Shown: positions 34,941 to 43,017 of the stretch, one piece after another
Position numbering within the stretch: the first letter of the stretch is position 1
How the letters are laid out: every line of letters begins with the position of its first letter
From: Schaalia dentiphila ATCC 17982
Lineage (GTDB): Bacteria > Actinomycetota > Actinomycetes > Actinomycetales > Actinomycetaceae
Assembly (NCBI RefSeq): GCF_000154225.1
Contig: NZ_DS264586.1
Location: forward strand, 2,138,527 to 2,202,526
Direction: 5' to 3'
Length of the DNA stretch: 64,000 bases
The notes under the pieces: model-generated
Told to the model about the DNA's origin: nothing
What the model saw: only the letters and a program-made list of their open reading frames with translations
The model's database searches: none
Translations under genes and position numbers: made by a program

Positions 34941-35102
34941 GGTGCGTGAGGCTTCTCCTCGTTGATCTCTACGGGGCGCACCTAACTCCAACAGCGTGCA
35001 TTCAGATATCAGTCCCCCTCACACACCCCATCGCTAACAGCTCTCCGCACGCGCTTCCGCCACCATCCTGACAGGCGACTCCCGACACCTCACTCCTCGC
35101 CG

Positions 35103-35141
35103 TTATGCACAGGGACAAAAAGAGAGATCCGGTTATCCACA
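35103..35141 (+). promoter_or_regulatory. Two DnaA-box-like sites
   Basis: TTATGCACA (35103-35111, one mismatch) and TTATCCACA (35133-35141, perfect consensus) have the same orientation, 30 bp apart, 53 bp before the endonuclease-like gene. The density is low for an origin and chance is possible. Confidence 0.3.
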
Positions 35142-35193
35142 GGCCCTCCTTTTCGACTACCCCCAACTCGAAGCTCTGTTCAAAGCTGGATGC

Positions 35194-36285
35194 ATGAACC
35201 AGGTACCTGTTGTCGTCACCGATGTCTTACAGACACCAAAGAGCCAAGCGCATTCGCCCGTCACCGTGCGCATCATGCGCGGCATTGCAGCTGCTCTCCC
35301 GCTGCATCCAGACGAGTCAACTCCTTGGGAAATATGGAACGCGGTTGCCCTCGCCCGAATCCATGCAGTGAATGCATCCCTACAACACCAAGCACTGTAC
35401 GTAGGACGTAGTTGCCTTCTACTCAACGGAATTCAGGGATGGTCCGCTAATCCACAGATAACCATCTACAGGCCAATAAGACGATCCACTTCCCGACTTC
35501 CAGCGTGTTCGGTCGGCTCAACGACAGTACCCGAAACAGGTGTCACCTGTTCCAGCATCCCTCCACTCTCTGAGGAACGCAGACGCACTAACGGATTGGA
35601 AACGGAACACCCGTACGATGCACTCATCCGTTGCGTTCAGCAAGAGGAGCCGTTGGAGGCTTTCGTCCTCGGATGCATGGCACTGCATCAGTGGAGCAAC
35701 TTTTCAATGTTTGAGCAGATGGAATCACGTGAACGGGCAGAGGAAATCCGCGTAGCGCTCCTCAAGCGCCTCGAACGCTCCCCCACAAAACGAGGACTCC
35801 GCCGAGCATGCGCCATTCTTCGCGCGATTGATCCTGGATGCGAGAATCCTGCTGAAGCAGCCTTGCTTTGGCTTGTGCGCTCGATCAGCCCTTTCCCGTC
35901 ACTGACTCAAGTGCACATTGAGGTCCGGGGTCGTCACTATTACGCAGATATTGTCATCGCAGATCTACGAATCATCATTGAATTTGACGGCATCGGGAAA
36001 CTAGGGGACAACCAATCCGATCTTGCGCGCGCAAAACGGGAGTGGATCCGCAGGGATCAGGATCTTCGCGATGCAGGATGGAACGTTATTCGTGTCAGCT
36101 GGCCGGACTACAACGACTGGGAGGGTCTACGGTTGAGGCTCATGAGAGCGCTAGGGCGTACGAGTTCATCACTCGATCATCGCCTTCTATGGAGCCCTCC
36201 CACCGAGCGCTGCGATGGGCGAAATCGACGTTTCCGGATCGGACGCGCCCCACAACGAGTTCATGTTCTGGATAGGAAACAGTGA
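35194..36285 (+). CDS. Endonuclease-like protein (DUF559/VSR-type fold), bracketed by palindromic repeats
   Basis: 363 residues from ATG 35194. The C-terminal part (about 215-310) fits the PD-(D/E)XK layout of DUF559/Vsr-like nucleases: N-P-A-E-A-A-L-L-W-L, V-R-G-R-H-Y-Y-A-D-I-V-I, then I-I-I-E-F-D-G-x2-K, then W-x-R-R-D-Q-D-L-R-D-A-G-W-N-V-I-R-V-S-W. The Asp and Glu in A-D-I and E-F-D-G are the likely metal ligands. The N-terminal half contains L-Y-V-G-R-S-C-L-L-L-N-G, as seen in AbiEi-like proteins of actinobacteria. The last codons (V-L-D-R-K-Q) lie inside the right-hand repeat cluster. GC content is lower than in neighbouring housekeeping genes. There is no partner gene. Function as defence, repair or mobile element is open. 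Confidence 0.65.
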   Translation: MNQVPVVVTDVLQTPKSQAHSPVTVRIMRGIAAALPLHPDESTPWEIWNAVALARIHAVNASLQHQALYVGRSCLLLNGIQGWSANPQITIYRPIRRSTSRLPACSVGSTTVPETGVTCSSIPPLSEERRRTNGLETEHPYDALIRCVQQEEPLEAFVLGCMALHQWSNFSMFEQMESRERAEEIRVALLKRLERSPTKRGLRRACAILRAIDPGCENPAEAALLWLVRSISPFPSLTQVHIEVRGRHYYADIVIADLRIIIEFDGIGKLGDNQSDLARAKREWIRRDQDLRDAGWNVIRVSWPDYNDWEGLRLRLMRALGRTSSSLDHRLLWSPPTERCDGRNRRFRIGRAPQRVHVLDRKQ

Positions 36286-36353
36286 ACTGGATAGGTTATC
36301 GCGTTCTGGATAGCTAAATAACCTATCCAGAACGGCGTTTCCTATCCAGAACG
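36265..36353. repeat. Palindromic repeat cluster, right flank of the endonuclease-like gene
   Basis: Five copies of the same core as at 34836-34940: GTTCTGGATAGGAAAC (36265), AACTGGATAGGTTAT (36285), TTCTGGATAGC (36304), then inverted AATAACCTATCCAGAACG (36317) and CGTTTCCTATCCAGAACG (36336). The nested order (GGAAAC outside, GGTTAT inside) repeats that of the left cluster. It covers the 3' end of the endonuclease-like gene. Confidence 0.9.
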
Positions 36354-36714
36354 AAAGCCAGTGGATTGGCGCCCCCCATAGACGGGCTCCTCACGCCACC
36401 ACGAGCGTCCTCAACACCAGCCCAGCACACGAACAACCTATCCCCATGTGCACAGCGCGATCACAATCTGCAGCGAACGGAAGCCCCACACACCGTTTTA
36501 CTGAGATGCAGGGCCGCAAGCGAAGTAGCGCACACACCAGACACGGCACACCCCACTCATCATCTGCACCCAGCACACGACACGCCACCAAGCGCCGCAC
36601 ACACCAGACACGGCGCAGGCCTGGTCCCGCTCCCGCGCACCCTTGCGTCACGTGCGCCTCGCACGGCCGCATCTGGTCCTCACCAGCCGCGCGTACACAA
36701 CGCGCACACAAAAA
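36354..36714. other. Intergenic region with a 19-bp direct repeat
   Basis: No supported gene. CGCACACACCAGACACGGC occurs at 36529-36547 and again at 36596-36614 (67 bp apart) in a C/A-rich strand. Apart from this I see nothing in it. Confidence 0.6.
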
Positions 36715-36742
36715 CGCGCCCGGACCAACCGGTCCGGGCGCG
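36715..36742 (-). terminator. Strong intrinsic terminator after the bS22 gene
   Basis: CGCGCCCGGACC (36715-36726), loop AACC, GGTCCGGGCGCG (36731-36742). On the minus strand it is followed by GTTTTTGTG. Confidence 0.9.
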
Positions 36743-36755
36743 CAACGCATTCGGC

Positions 36756-36830
36756 TCAGGCGTTAGGACGCTTGCCGTGGTTCGCGCCGTTCTTACGACG
36801 ATCGCGACGCTTACGACCCCGCTTCGACAT
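36756..36830 (-). CDS. Tiny ribosomal protein bS22 (AURKAIP1/COX24-domain type)
   Basis: 24 residues from ATG 36830, starting M-S-K-R-G-R-K-R-R-D-R-R-K-N-G and ending K-R-P-N-A. AAGGAG lies 6 nt upstream and a strong terminator follows 13 nt after the stop. Actinobacteria carry this tiny basic protein; in mycobacterial ribosome structures it lies near the decoding centre of the small subunit (also named bL37 in some reports). It is too short for most gene finders. About half the residues are Lys or Arg, as expected for rRNA binding. Confidence 0.88.
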   Translation of the reverse strand: MSKRGRKRRDRRKNGANHGKRPNA

Positions 36831-36998
36831 GTCATTCTCCTTGGGTTTGTTGTCTAGACTGAAGCATTTTTGCACACATTGGCCCAAACCACCAAGGCAC
36901 AGGCCGTTCGCGGCGACGAAGGTCACCGAATAACGGGCGGCAACCCCAGCCTCGTCTGCCCGCGCGCCGCGACGCGATCACGCGTCGTCGCAGCGCTC

Positions 36999-37298
36999 CT
37001 AGCGCCAGGTGACGGACACGCTGGTGATTGATGCGACGACGCGGGCGCGCAGCGCATCGGAGGCCTGCTCGGTCTCGTAGCAGCCGCGCATGAGGGCGCG
37101 CACGTGGCGCTCCGCATCCAGGGCGTCGGTGCAGTGCGCGCAGGTGGCGACGTGCTTGATCATGAGGGCACGGGCGCGCGCATCGGGGCCGGGCACGGAT
37201 CCGGCGTCGATGAGGCCGCTGCGGCGGTCGCATTCCTCGCAGTCGATCAGTTCGTATAGGGCGTCCAGGACATCCTGGCAGGTCACGTGAGTGTTCAC
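36999..37298 (-). CDS. rsrA: Zinc-binding anti-sigma factor RsrA
   Basis: 99 residues from GTG 37298, overlapping the sigR stop (GTGA). The ZAS motif is H49-x3-C53-x2-C56 in H-V-A-T-C-A-H-C, with Cys7 as the likely fourth ligand; C-E-E-C at 20-23 adds two more Cys. In streptomycetes reduced RsrA holds SigR; thiol oxidation forms a disulfide, releases zinc and frees the sigma factor, and mycothiol and thioredoxin reset the switch. The size and gene order match the family. Confidence 0.93.
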   Translation of the reverse strand: MNTHVTCQDVLDALYELIDCEECDRRSGLIDAGSVPGPDARARALMIKHVATCAHCTDALDAERHVRALMRGCYETEQASDALRARVVASITSVSVTWR

Positions 37299-37927
37299 TT
37301 GGTTCCTCCGATCCCGTATTCCGCGGCGACGTCGGCCAGCGCGGAGCGCAGGTTCTTGCGCGCCCGGTTCAGTCGGCTCATGACGGTCCCCATGGGAACT
37401 CCTAGTTCTTCGGCGATTTCCTTGTAGCTCATACCCTCAACGTCAGCCATGAGGACAACCATCCGGTGTTCCTCTGAGAGCGAATCGAGGGCGTCACGCA
37501 GCTGAGCGGAGGGCAGCGCCTCGAGCGCCTCGACTTCCGCGGATTTGAGGCCAACCTCTGAGTGGGAGGCGGCGTCGGCCAGCTGCCAATCCTCGACGGT
37601 GTCGCTGGAGGCGCGCTTGGGCGAGCGCTGCGCCTTGCGGTAGCTGGTGATGTAGGTATTGGTAAGGATCCGGTAGAGCCAGGCCTTGATATTGGTGCCA
37701 GGCTGATACTGGTGGAACTTCTGGTAGGCCTTGAGGTAGGTCTCCTGAACCAGATCCTCCGCGTCGGCGCGGTTGCGGGTCATGCCCAGTGCCGCGCCGA
37801 AGAGTTGGTTCATGAGGGGCATCGCTTCGTCCATGAAGCGCGCCTCGAGCTCGGCACCATCCAGAGCGGACGAGGCCGGGGCAAGCTCGGGTGCCTGCGG
37901 CGTCGGTGAGGGGGTTGTCGTATCCAT
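37295..37927 (-). CDS. sigR: ECF sigma factor SigR (SigH/RpoE group)
   Basis: 210 residues from ATG 37927. Region 2 (about 30-100) contains [14 protein letters not shown] and [11 protein letters not shown]. Region 4 (about 140-200) contains [22 protein letters not shown] as separate helix-turn-helix parts. It directs RNA polymerase to thiol-stress genes (thioredoxin, mycothiol and protease genes in relatives) and usually to its own promoter. I found no clear GGAAT-N18-GTT promoter just upstream. It is co-transcribed with rsrA and divergent from the DoxX-aroA-rsgA operon. Confidence 0.94.
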   Translation of the reverse strand: MDTTTPSPTPQAPELAPASSALDGAELEARFMDEAMPLMNQLFGAALGMTRNRADAEDLVQETYLKAYQKFHQYQPGTNIKAWLYRILTNTYITSYRKAQRSPKRASSDTVEDWQLADAASHSEVGLKSAEVEALEALPSAQLRDALDSLSEEHRMVVLMADVEGMSYKEIAEELGVPMGTVMSRLNRARKNLRSALADVAAEYGIGGTK

Positions 37928-38125
37928 CGCCTCTCAGCGTAGTCGCGCGAGCGTGCGGCGCGAATGGGAGTGGTCGGTGGGCAGTCATACTGAGGGCAAC
38001 GCCTCACCCCCCTCTTTATTCCACAACCCTCACCAAGTGTGGGTTGCGCCACTTTCTCCCCGTTGTTTGGGAACGGGCAGGCCGTTCGGCTTCCCCCAGG
38101 GGCAAAGGTGTCGAACAATAGGGGT

Positions 38126-38653
38126 ATGAATCTGCTGCGCGTTGTTGCCCGTCCCCTGCTCGCTGCCCCGTTCATCGCCGACGGGGTTGATGCCCTCATG
38201 CATCCGCGTTTCCACGTGGAGCGCGCCGCGGGCGTTCGCCCTCTCATCGATAAGGCGACCGACGCGGTCGGCCTGGATCCGCTGACGGATCAGCAGCTGG
38301 CCGTTGCCACCCGCGTGACAGGCGCGGTGATGGTTGTCGCCGGCCTGCGTTTCGCGCTGGGCCGCAAGCCCCGCGTGGCCGCCCTGACCCTGGCTGCCAT
38401 CGGCGCGCCGATGGCCCTCGTGAACGCTCCCCTGCCGGGCACGACGCGAGGCCTGTCCAAGGAGCAGATCAAGCGCCGCCGCTACCGCACGCTAAATAAG
38501 GCGGGCCTGGCTGCCGGCGTCCTCCTCGCGTCGACGGACCGCGTCGGTCAGCCCTCGGCCCTCGTCGCCCACGCGATGCGCCGCGACCAGCGCCGCGCGA
38601 TCGCTGCGGCCGAGGCCTCCGTCGTGGAGCGTCTGAGCGGCACCGCTTCGTGA
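38126..38653 (+). CDS. DoxX-family membrane protein
   Basis: 175 residues from ATG 38126. It has the DoxX pattern: hydrophobic start V-A-R-P-L-L-A-A-P-F-I-A-D-G-V, then three further hydrophobic segments (about 60-78, 84-106 and 125-140) separated by short loops, and a soluble basic tail. DoxX-like proteins are implicated in membrane redox chemistry and sulfur stress; mycobacterial DoxX partners SodA and SseA. The gene overlaps aroA by 4 nt (GTGA) and faces away from sigR-rsrA, so an oxidative-stress link is suggested by context only. Confidence 0.8.
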   Translation: MNLLRVVARPLLAAPFIADGVDALMHPRFHVERAAGVRPLIDKATDAVGLDPLTDQQLAVATRVTGAVMVVAGLRFALGRKPRVAALTLAAIGAPMALVNAPLPGTTRGLSKEQIKRRRYRTLNKAGLAAGVLLASTDRVGQPSALVAHAMRRDQRRAIAAAEASVVERLSGTAS

Positions 38654-40002
38654 GCGCGCCCTGGCCCGCTCCCCTGGCCGCCTCCCCCGTGGATGCCACG
38701 GTCGAGGTGCCGGGGTCTAAGTCGATCACGGCGCGTGCCCTGTACCTGGCTGCCGTCGCCGATTCTCCCTCCGTCATTCGGGGTGCCCTGGACGCGCGCG
38801 ACACGCGACTGTTCGCGGACGCCCTGGAGGTGATGGGCGCACGCGTCAAGGACGAGGGCGCGGGCATCCTGCGCGTCACGCCGATGTCGCTGCCGCCGCG
38901 GGGCGGTCGCATCGAGTGCGGCTTGGCCGGCACCGTCATGCGTTTCCTGCCTCCCCTGGCGGCCCTGTCCCCCGAGGAGACGCTCTTCGGCGGGGACGAG
39001 CAGGCCTACGCGCGCCCGCTGGGCCCGCTCCTGGACGCCCTGGTGCGCATGGGCGCGACCGTCACGTATCACGGTGAGCGCGGGCACCTGCCCTTCACGG
39101 TTCAAGGCCCGATCCACACGCCGCTGGGCGCGCAGGCATGGGTGGACTCTTCGTCCTCTTCGCAGTTCCTCTCCGCCCTGTTGCTCGTCTCTCCCCTGGT
39201 CGGCGATCCCCTCTTCGTCTCGGCTCCGGGCGTCATTCCATCAATGCCGCACGTGGAGATGACGCTGGCGTCCCTCGCGGGCGCGGGCGTCGACCTGGAG
39301 GTCGTGGACGAGGGGCGCGCGAACCTGTCTACCTGGCACATCTTCCCATCGCGCCCCATCGGCGGCGACATCACCGTCGAGCCGGACCTGTCCAACGCCG
39401 GCCCCTTCCTGGCGGCCGCGATGGTGACGGGTGGGCGCGTGCGAATCCCGGCGTGGCCGGGGGCGACAACGCAGGCGGGCGACGCCTGGCGCGCGCTGCT
39501 CGGTCACATGGGTGCGACCATCACCCTGGACGAGGAGGGCCTGACCCTGACGGGTCCCGGCGCCGGCAACTACCCGGGCATCAAGGCCACGATGGCCGAG
39601 GTCGGGGAACTCACCCCCACCATGGCCGCGATCTGCGCCTACGCCTCGACCCCCTCGCACCTGAGCGGCATCGCGCACCTACGCGGACACGAGACGGACC
39701 GCTTGGCGGCCCTGGTCGCCGAGATCAACCGCGCGGGCGGGCAGGCCGAAGAGACCGAGGACGGCCTGATCATCACGCCACGCCCGCTCCACGCCGCACA
39801 GATCCGCTCCTATGCGGATCACCGCATGGCGACCTTCGGCGCGATCCTGGGCCTGGTGACGCCCGGCATCACGGTCGACGACATCGCCTGCACGTCCAAG
39901 ACGCTGCCGACCTTCGAGGCCATGTGGGCCTCGCTCGTGAGCGAAAACGGTGAGGAAAGCACCCAGGCTGTCCCGGCCTCGTCGATCGAGGAGGAGGAGT
40001 GA
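38650..40002 (+). CDS. aroA: 3-phosphoshikimate 1-carboxyvinyltransferase (EPSP synthase)
   Basis: 450 residues from GTG 38650, overlapping the DoxX stop. It transfers enolpyruvate from PEP to shikimate 3-phosphate, the sixth step of the shikimate pathway. It opens with V-P-G-S-K-S-I-T-A-R-A-L, whose Lys and Ser bind substrate. The L-A-G-T-V-M-R-F motif near 95, S-S-S-S-Q-F-L-S-A-L near 165, and the late R-L-A-A-L and Y-A-D-H-R-M-A segments complete the two-domain fold. Normal length. It ends in a run of Glu codons that form the Shine-Dalgarno sequence of rsgA. Confidence 0.96.
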   Translation: MSAPWPAPLAASPVDATVEVPGSKSITARALYLAAVADSPSVIRGALDARDTRLFADALEVMGARVKDEGAGILRVTPMSLPPRGGRIECGLAGTVMRFLPPLAALSPEETLFGGDEQAYARPLGPLLDALVRMGATVTYHGERGHLPFTVQGPIHTPLGAQAWVDSSSSSQFLSALLLVSPLVGDPLFVSAPGVIPSMPHVEMTLASLAGAGVDLEVVDEGRANLSTWHIFPSRPIGGDITVEPDLSNAGPFLAAAMVTGGRVRIPAWPGATTQAGDAWRALLGHMGATITLDEEGLTLTGPGAGNYPGIKATMAEVGELTPTMAAICAYASTPSHLSGIAHLRGHETDRLAALVAEINRAGGQAEETEDGLIITPRPLHAAQIRSYADHRMATFGAILGLVTPGITVDDIACTSKTLPTFEAMWASLVSENGEESTQAVPASSIEEEE

Positions 40003-41087
40003 TGGCCCGCCGCGACACGGGAACCGACGACCCGCGCGTGCGCGTACGCGCCGGCAAGGGCTCACGCCCCCGCACGAAAGACCGTCCCGACTGGTCCTCC
40101 AAGCCGCTGGGCCGCATCATCGGCATCGACCGTGGCCGCTACCAGGTGAGCCTGGAGGAGAACGGCACCCGCGTGGTCGCCGTGCGCGCCCGCGAGCTGG
40201 GGCGAGGCTCCGTCATCATGGGCGACCGCGTGCGCCTCACCGGCGACCTGTCGGGGCGCCCCGACACGCTCGCGCGCATCGTCGCCGTCGAAGAACGCTC
40301 CTCGGTGCTGCGCCGCTCCCTCGAGGACGCGCCGGATCAGCGCGGCGAGAAGGCGATCGTCGCGAACGCGGACACCATGTGCATCGTCGTGGCGCTGGCG
40401 GATCCACCGCCGCGCACCGGCATGATCGACCGCTGCCTGGTTGCGGCCTTCGAGGCGGGCCTCGCCCCTATCCTCGTCCTGACGAAAGCGGACCTGGCCA
40501 GTGCGGACGAGCTGATCGCCGCCTACCGGGACTTCGACGTGCGCGTCGTGCTCACGAGCGCCGAGGCCGGGGAGGCCGACCCGGGCGTCGCCGAGCTGCG
40601 GGCCCTGTTGGCCGGCCACTGGTCGGTGCTCGTGGGGCATTCGGGGGTCGGTAAGTCCACGCTCATCAACCTCCTGGTGCCGGGCGCGGGCCGGGCGACG
40701 GGTCACGTCAACGAGGTGACGGGGCGCGGGCGCCACACATCCACGTCCTCGGAGGCCTTCGAGCTAGGCGAAGGCGGCTGGATCGTCGATACGCCCGGCG
40801 TGCGTTCCTTCGGCCTGGGGCACGTGAGCGTCGCCGACGTGCTCGGGGTCTTCCCAGACGTCGCGGAGGCGGCCGCCTGGTGCCTACCGCTGTGTTCGCA
40901 CGACGCCGAGGAGCCTTCGTGCGCGCTTGACAGTTACGCGCGCGCCACCGGCCCCTTCAGCATCGACGAGGCCGGGGACGGCGATGTGGATCGGGTGTGC
41001 TCCGAGCGTGCCTCCCGCGTGGCGTCGGTGCGCAGGCTCCTCGAGGCCGTGGCGACGGCGGAGGCAGCCAGCAAGGCAGCCCGTTAG
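40002..41087 (+). CDS. rsgA: Ribosome small-subunit-dependent GTPase A
   Basis: 361 residues from ATG 40002, which shares its first base with the aroA stop; GTG 39999 is possible. RsgA checks late 30S maturation. The GTPase is circularly permuted: an OB-fold segment (about 30-100), then G4 as L-T-K-A-D-L near 162, then G1 as G-H-S-G-V-G-K-S-T near 211, then G3 as D-T-P-G-V. A C-terminal zinc segment C-x3-C-x-H-x5-C follows. aroA-rsgA next to sigR is typical of actinobacteria. Confidence 0.95.
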   Translation: MARRDTGTDDPRVRVRAGKGSRPRTKDRPDWSSKPLGRIIGIDRGRYQVSLEENGTRVVAVRARELGRGSVIMGDRVRLTGDLSGRPDTLARIVAVEERSSVLRRSLEDAPDQRGEKAIVANADTMCIVVALADPPPRTGMIDRCLVAAFEAGLAPILVLTKADLASADELIAAYRDFDVRVVLTSAEAGEADPGVAELRALLAGHWSVLVGHSGVGKSTLINLLVPGAGRATGHVNEVTGRGRHTSTSSEAFELGEGGWIVDTPGVRSFGLGHVSVADVLGVFPDVAEAAAWCLPLCSHDAEEPSCALDSYARATGPFSIDEAGDGDVDRVCSERASRVASVRRLLEAVATAEAASKAAR

Positions 41088-41186
41088 AGAAAAGTGCGCG
41101 CCGAAAGTGCTTGACAGCGCCCCCCTGCGTGGACAATGAGGATATAGTGATGGTCGCTATCTCTGGTTCACAAGGTCGTGATCGCT

Positions 41187-41639
41187 ATGTCCACCATCGA
41201 GCAGAACCTCATCGGCAACACCGCAGGGCTTTCGCAGGTCGACAAGGTCCTCCGCTACTTCTTCTTCGCGCTGTTGATCGGCACGGTCGTCTATTCGATT
41301 GGCGGCACCTTTGTCGGGAGGGACAACCGCCTACCTGACTACGGGCTCGCCGACGCTGCGTTGCTCCTCGCTGTCTACGCCCCTGGCTATTCGCGTCACA
41401 TCCTTGGCGCACGCTGGGCGCTTCGGGCCTGCGAGTGGGCGGTGATGGCTTGTTCCCTCGTATGTACCGCCGCTGTCATCGTCGGTGATGTCACGGACCA
41501 CGGCGTCCGCCCCGATCCCTTCAACATGCCGCAGAACGTTGCCATGGGCGCTGCGCTTGTCGCCTTCTGCTTCTCTATGATTCTCCTCGTCTCCAAGGAG
41601 CGGGCGCGCCGACGAGGACTTCTTCCCCCCGCCCGCTAG
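41187..41639 (+). CDS. Small four-segment membrane protein
   Basis: 150 residues from ATG 41187; an alternative GTG at 41178 lies closer to AAGG. Hydrophobic segments lie at about 21-41, 56-70, 80-103 and 117-135, with a basic C-terminal R-A-R-R-R-G. It starts 100 nt after rsgA. A similar-sized membrane gene with the same layout follows at 41746, and the two may be diverged paralogues. Not recognised; function unknown. Confidence 0.6.
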   Translation: MSTIEQNLIGNTAGLSQVDKVLRYFFFALLIGTVVYSIGGTFVGRDNRLPDYGLADAALLLAVYAPGYSRHILGARWALRACEWAVMACSLVCTAAVIVGDVTDHGVRPDPFNMPQNVAMGAALVAFCFSMILLVSKERARRRGLLPPAR

Positions 41640-41682
41640 ACACGCAGACAGGCACCCACGGCGAGAGTCCGCGGTGAGGGTG

Positions 41683-41708
41683 CCCCTCGCCCGCTAGCAG
41701 GCGAGGGG
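41683..41708 (+). terminator. Hairpin between two small membrane-protein genes
   Basis: CCCCTCGCC (41683-41691) pairs with GGCGAGGGG (41700-41708) around an 8-nt loop. An outer pair, GGCACCC...GGGTGCC, lies just before. There is no T-run. Confidence 0.45.
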
Positions 41709-41745
41709 TGGCTGCCTCGCGCCGCGTCCCGCTAGAGTGGTGGGC

Positions 41746-42150
41746 ATGCCGAATCCCGAAAACTCCTCCCCGGAGCGCCCCGAAATCGAGCAAATAATCC
41801 GCGTTGTCTTCGTTATTGCTTTATTCGCCGTCCTGTTTCTCATGGTGTACTCAATGACCGAACTTGGCCGTTTGAGGACCTCTTCCTTCACATTGGGCAT
41901 CTGCGCAACCTTCTTTGGCAGGCAGCTGCCGGGATCTGCGCGCCGGATCTTCTGGACAACTCCGGCTTATTTCATCGTCGAGCGTATCGGCCTCGTCTGT
42001 GCGGGCCTGTGCGTCGTCACCGCGATGGTGAGCGCGTTCGTGCCCCTCACAGACGACCTGACGGCCTACCGCCACTCAATGATGACGACCTGTGTCCTAG
42101 CCATCGTCACCATGGTGATCTTCTTCTACCTGCGCCGCAAGGCCCGCTAA
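41746..42150 (+). CDS. Small membrane protein
   Basis: 134 residues from ATG 41746. After a polar N-terminus of about 18 residues there are hydrophobic segments near 18-38, 81-100 and 110-128, ending in F-Y-L-R-R-K-A-R. Layout and size resemble the gene at 41187. A GTG nine bases upstream is also possible. It converges with the amidotransferase gene. Not recognised. Confidence 0.55.
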   Translation: MPNPENSSPERPEIEQIIRVVFVIALFAVLFLMVYSMTELGRLRTSSFTLGICATFFGRQLPGSARRIFWTTPAYFIVERIGLVCAGLCVVTAMVSAFVPLTDDLTAYRHSMMTTCVLAIVTMVIFFYLRRKAR

Positions 42151-42188
42151 CCGCGCCGCGCAGCGCGGCCCCACGTGTCGGGCAAGGG

Positions 42189-42917
42189 TCAGCGCTGGAA
42201 GCGACGCACGAAGTTCTGGAGGACGAGGCGCGAGGGATCCGTATCCACGGTCGCGACCTGGGTACGGATCGCCTCGGCCTTCTCCACCGGGTAGTAGCGG
42301 CCCGCGTACTGGTCGATGCGCACGTTGACGCCCTCGAGGTCCATCTCGGGGTGGAACTGGGTCGCCCACGCGGCCTCGCCCACGCGCACCATCTGGATCG
42401 GGGTGTCGTCCCCTGCCAGGAGGACCTGCATGCCCGGGGCAAGCTCGCGCACGGCCTCGTGGTGGCCGACGTAGGAGTGGAAGCGGTCGGGCGTGCCCTC
42501 CAGGAGCGGGTCCTCGCGGCCCGCGTCGGTCTTCGTCAGCGCGATACCGCTGATTTCCTCGCCGTGGTGGGTGTCGATGACGCCGCCCAGGTGCAGGGTG
42601 AGAGTCCCCAGCCCGTAGCACAGGCCCAGGATTGGGAAGGATTCGCCCAGCGCCCGGTCGTAGAAGGACCGCAGCCAGGCCTCGGCGCGCACCTGGCGTT
42701 CTTCCTTCAGGTGGTCGTCGGCGTTCGCGTCCCACGGGGACCCGCACACGAAAGCACCCGAGTACTCGGAGAGGTCGAGGTCGGGCAGCTCCCTCTCCAT
42801 GCGCACCCGGCGGACCTGGTCGGGGGTCAGTCCCGAGAAGCGAGGCAGGTCGGCGGTCTCTGCGGCCAGGACGGGGCCGTCATCGCGCGAGGTCAGCATG
42901 AGGAAGGGCTTGGTCAT
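42189..42917 (-). CDS. Class I glutamine amidotransferase (GMP-synthase-like, stand-alone)
   Basis: 242 residues from ATG 42917. The class I triad is present: Cys100 in G-L-C-Y-G-L-G, His189 and Glu191 in Q-F-H-P-E. No synthetase domain is attached. Stand-alone members of this group act as gamma-glutamyl hydrolases (for example on gamma-glutamyl-polyamines) or with unknown partners, so the substrate is open. No operon partner is visible; the gene is divergent from sbcD with about 100 nt between starts. Confidence 0.8.
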   Translation of the reverse strand: MTKPFLMLTSRDDGPVLAAETADLPRFSGLTPDQVRRVRMERELPDLDLSEYSGAFVCGSPWDANADDHLKEERQVRAEAWLRSFYDRALGESFPILGLCYGLGTLTLHLGGVIDTHHGEEISGIALTKTDAGREDPLLEGTPDRFHSYVGHHEAVRELAPGMQVLLAGDDTPIQMVRVGEAAWATQFHPEMDLEGVNVRIDQYAGRYYPVEKAEAIRTQVATVDTDPSRLVLQNFVRRFQR

Positions 42918-43017
42918 GCCCCCATGCTATCGACTACCTGCGCGCATGCAGAAGGTGTCCGCCTTCCAAGCGTGTGTGACGGACGCAGATGTGGGCGCCC
43001 TCTGCCACACTGGAGAC

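Larger units (their letters stand above)
34542..35193. other. Intergenic region with repeats
   Basis: 652 bp between the esterase start and the endonuclease-like gene. It holds the palindromic cluster 34836-34940 and two DnaA-box-like 9-mers (35103 and 35133). An open frame at 34560-34871 has no ribosome binding site and weak codon bias, so I do not call it. Confidence 0.6.

Noticed and set aside
34836-36353. Classical insertion sequence around the endonuclease-like gene
   Set aside because: No transposase motifs and no single terminal inverted repeat with target duplication; the ends are clusters of short palindromes, so it is reported as an unclassified element.
36366-36857. A 163-codon open frame overlapping the bS22 gene
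   Set aside because: Low-complexity His/Thr/Pro product, antisense to bS22 and its terminator.
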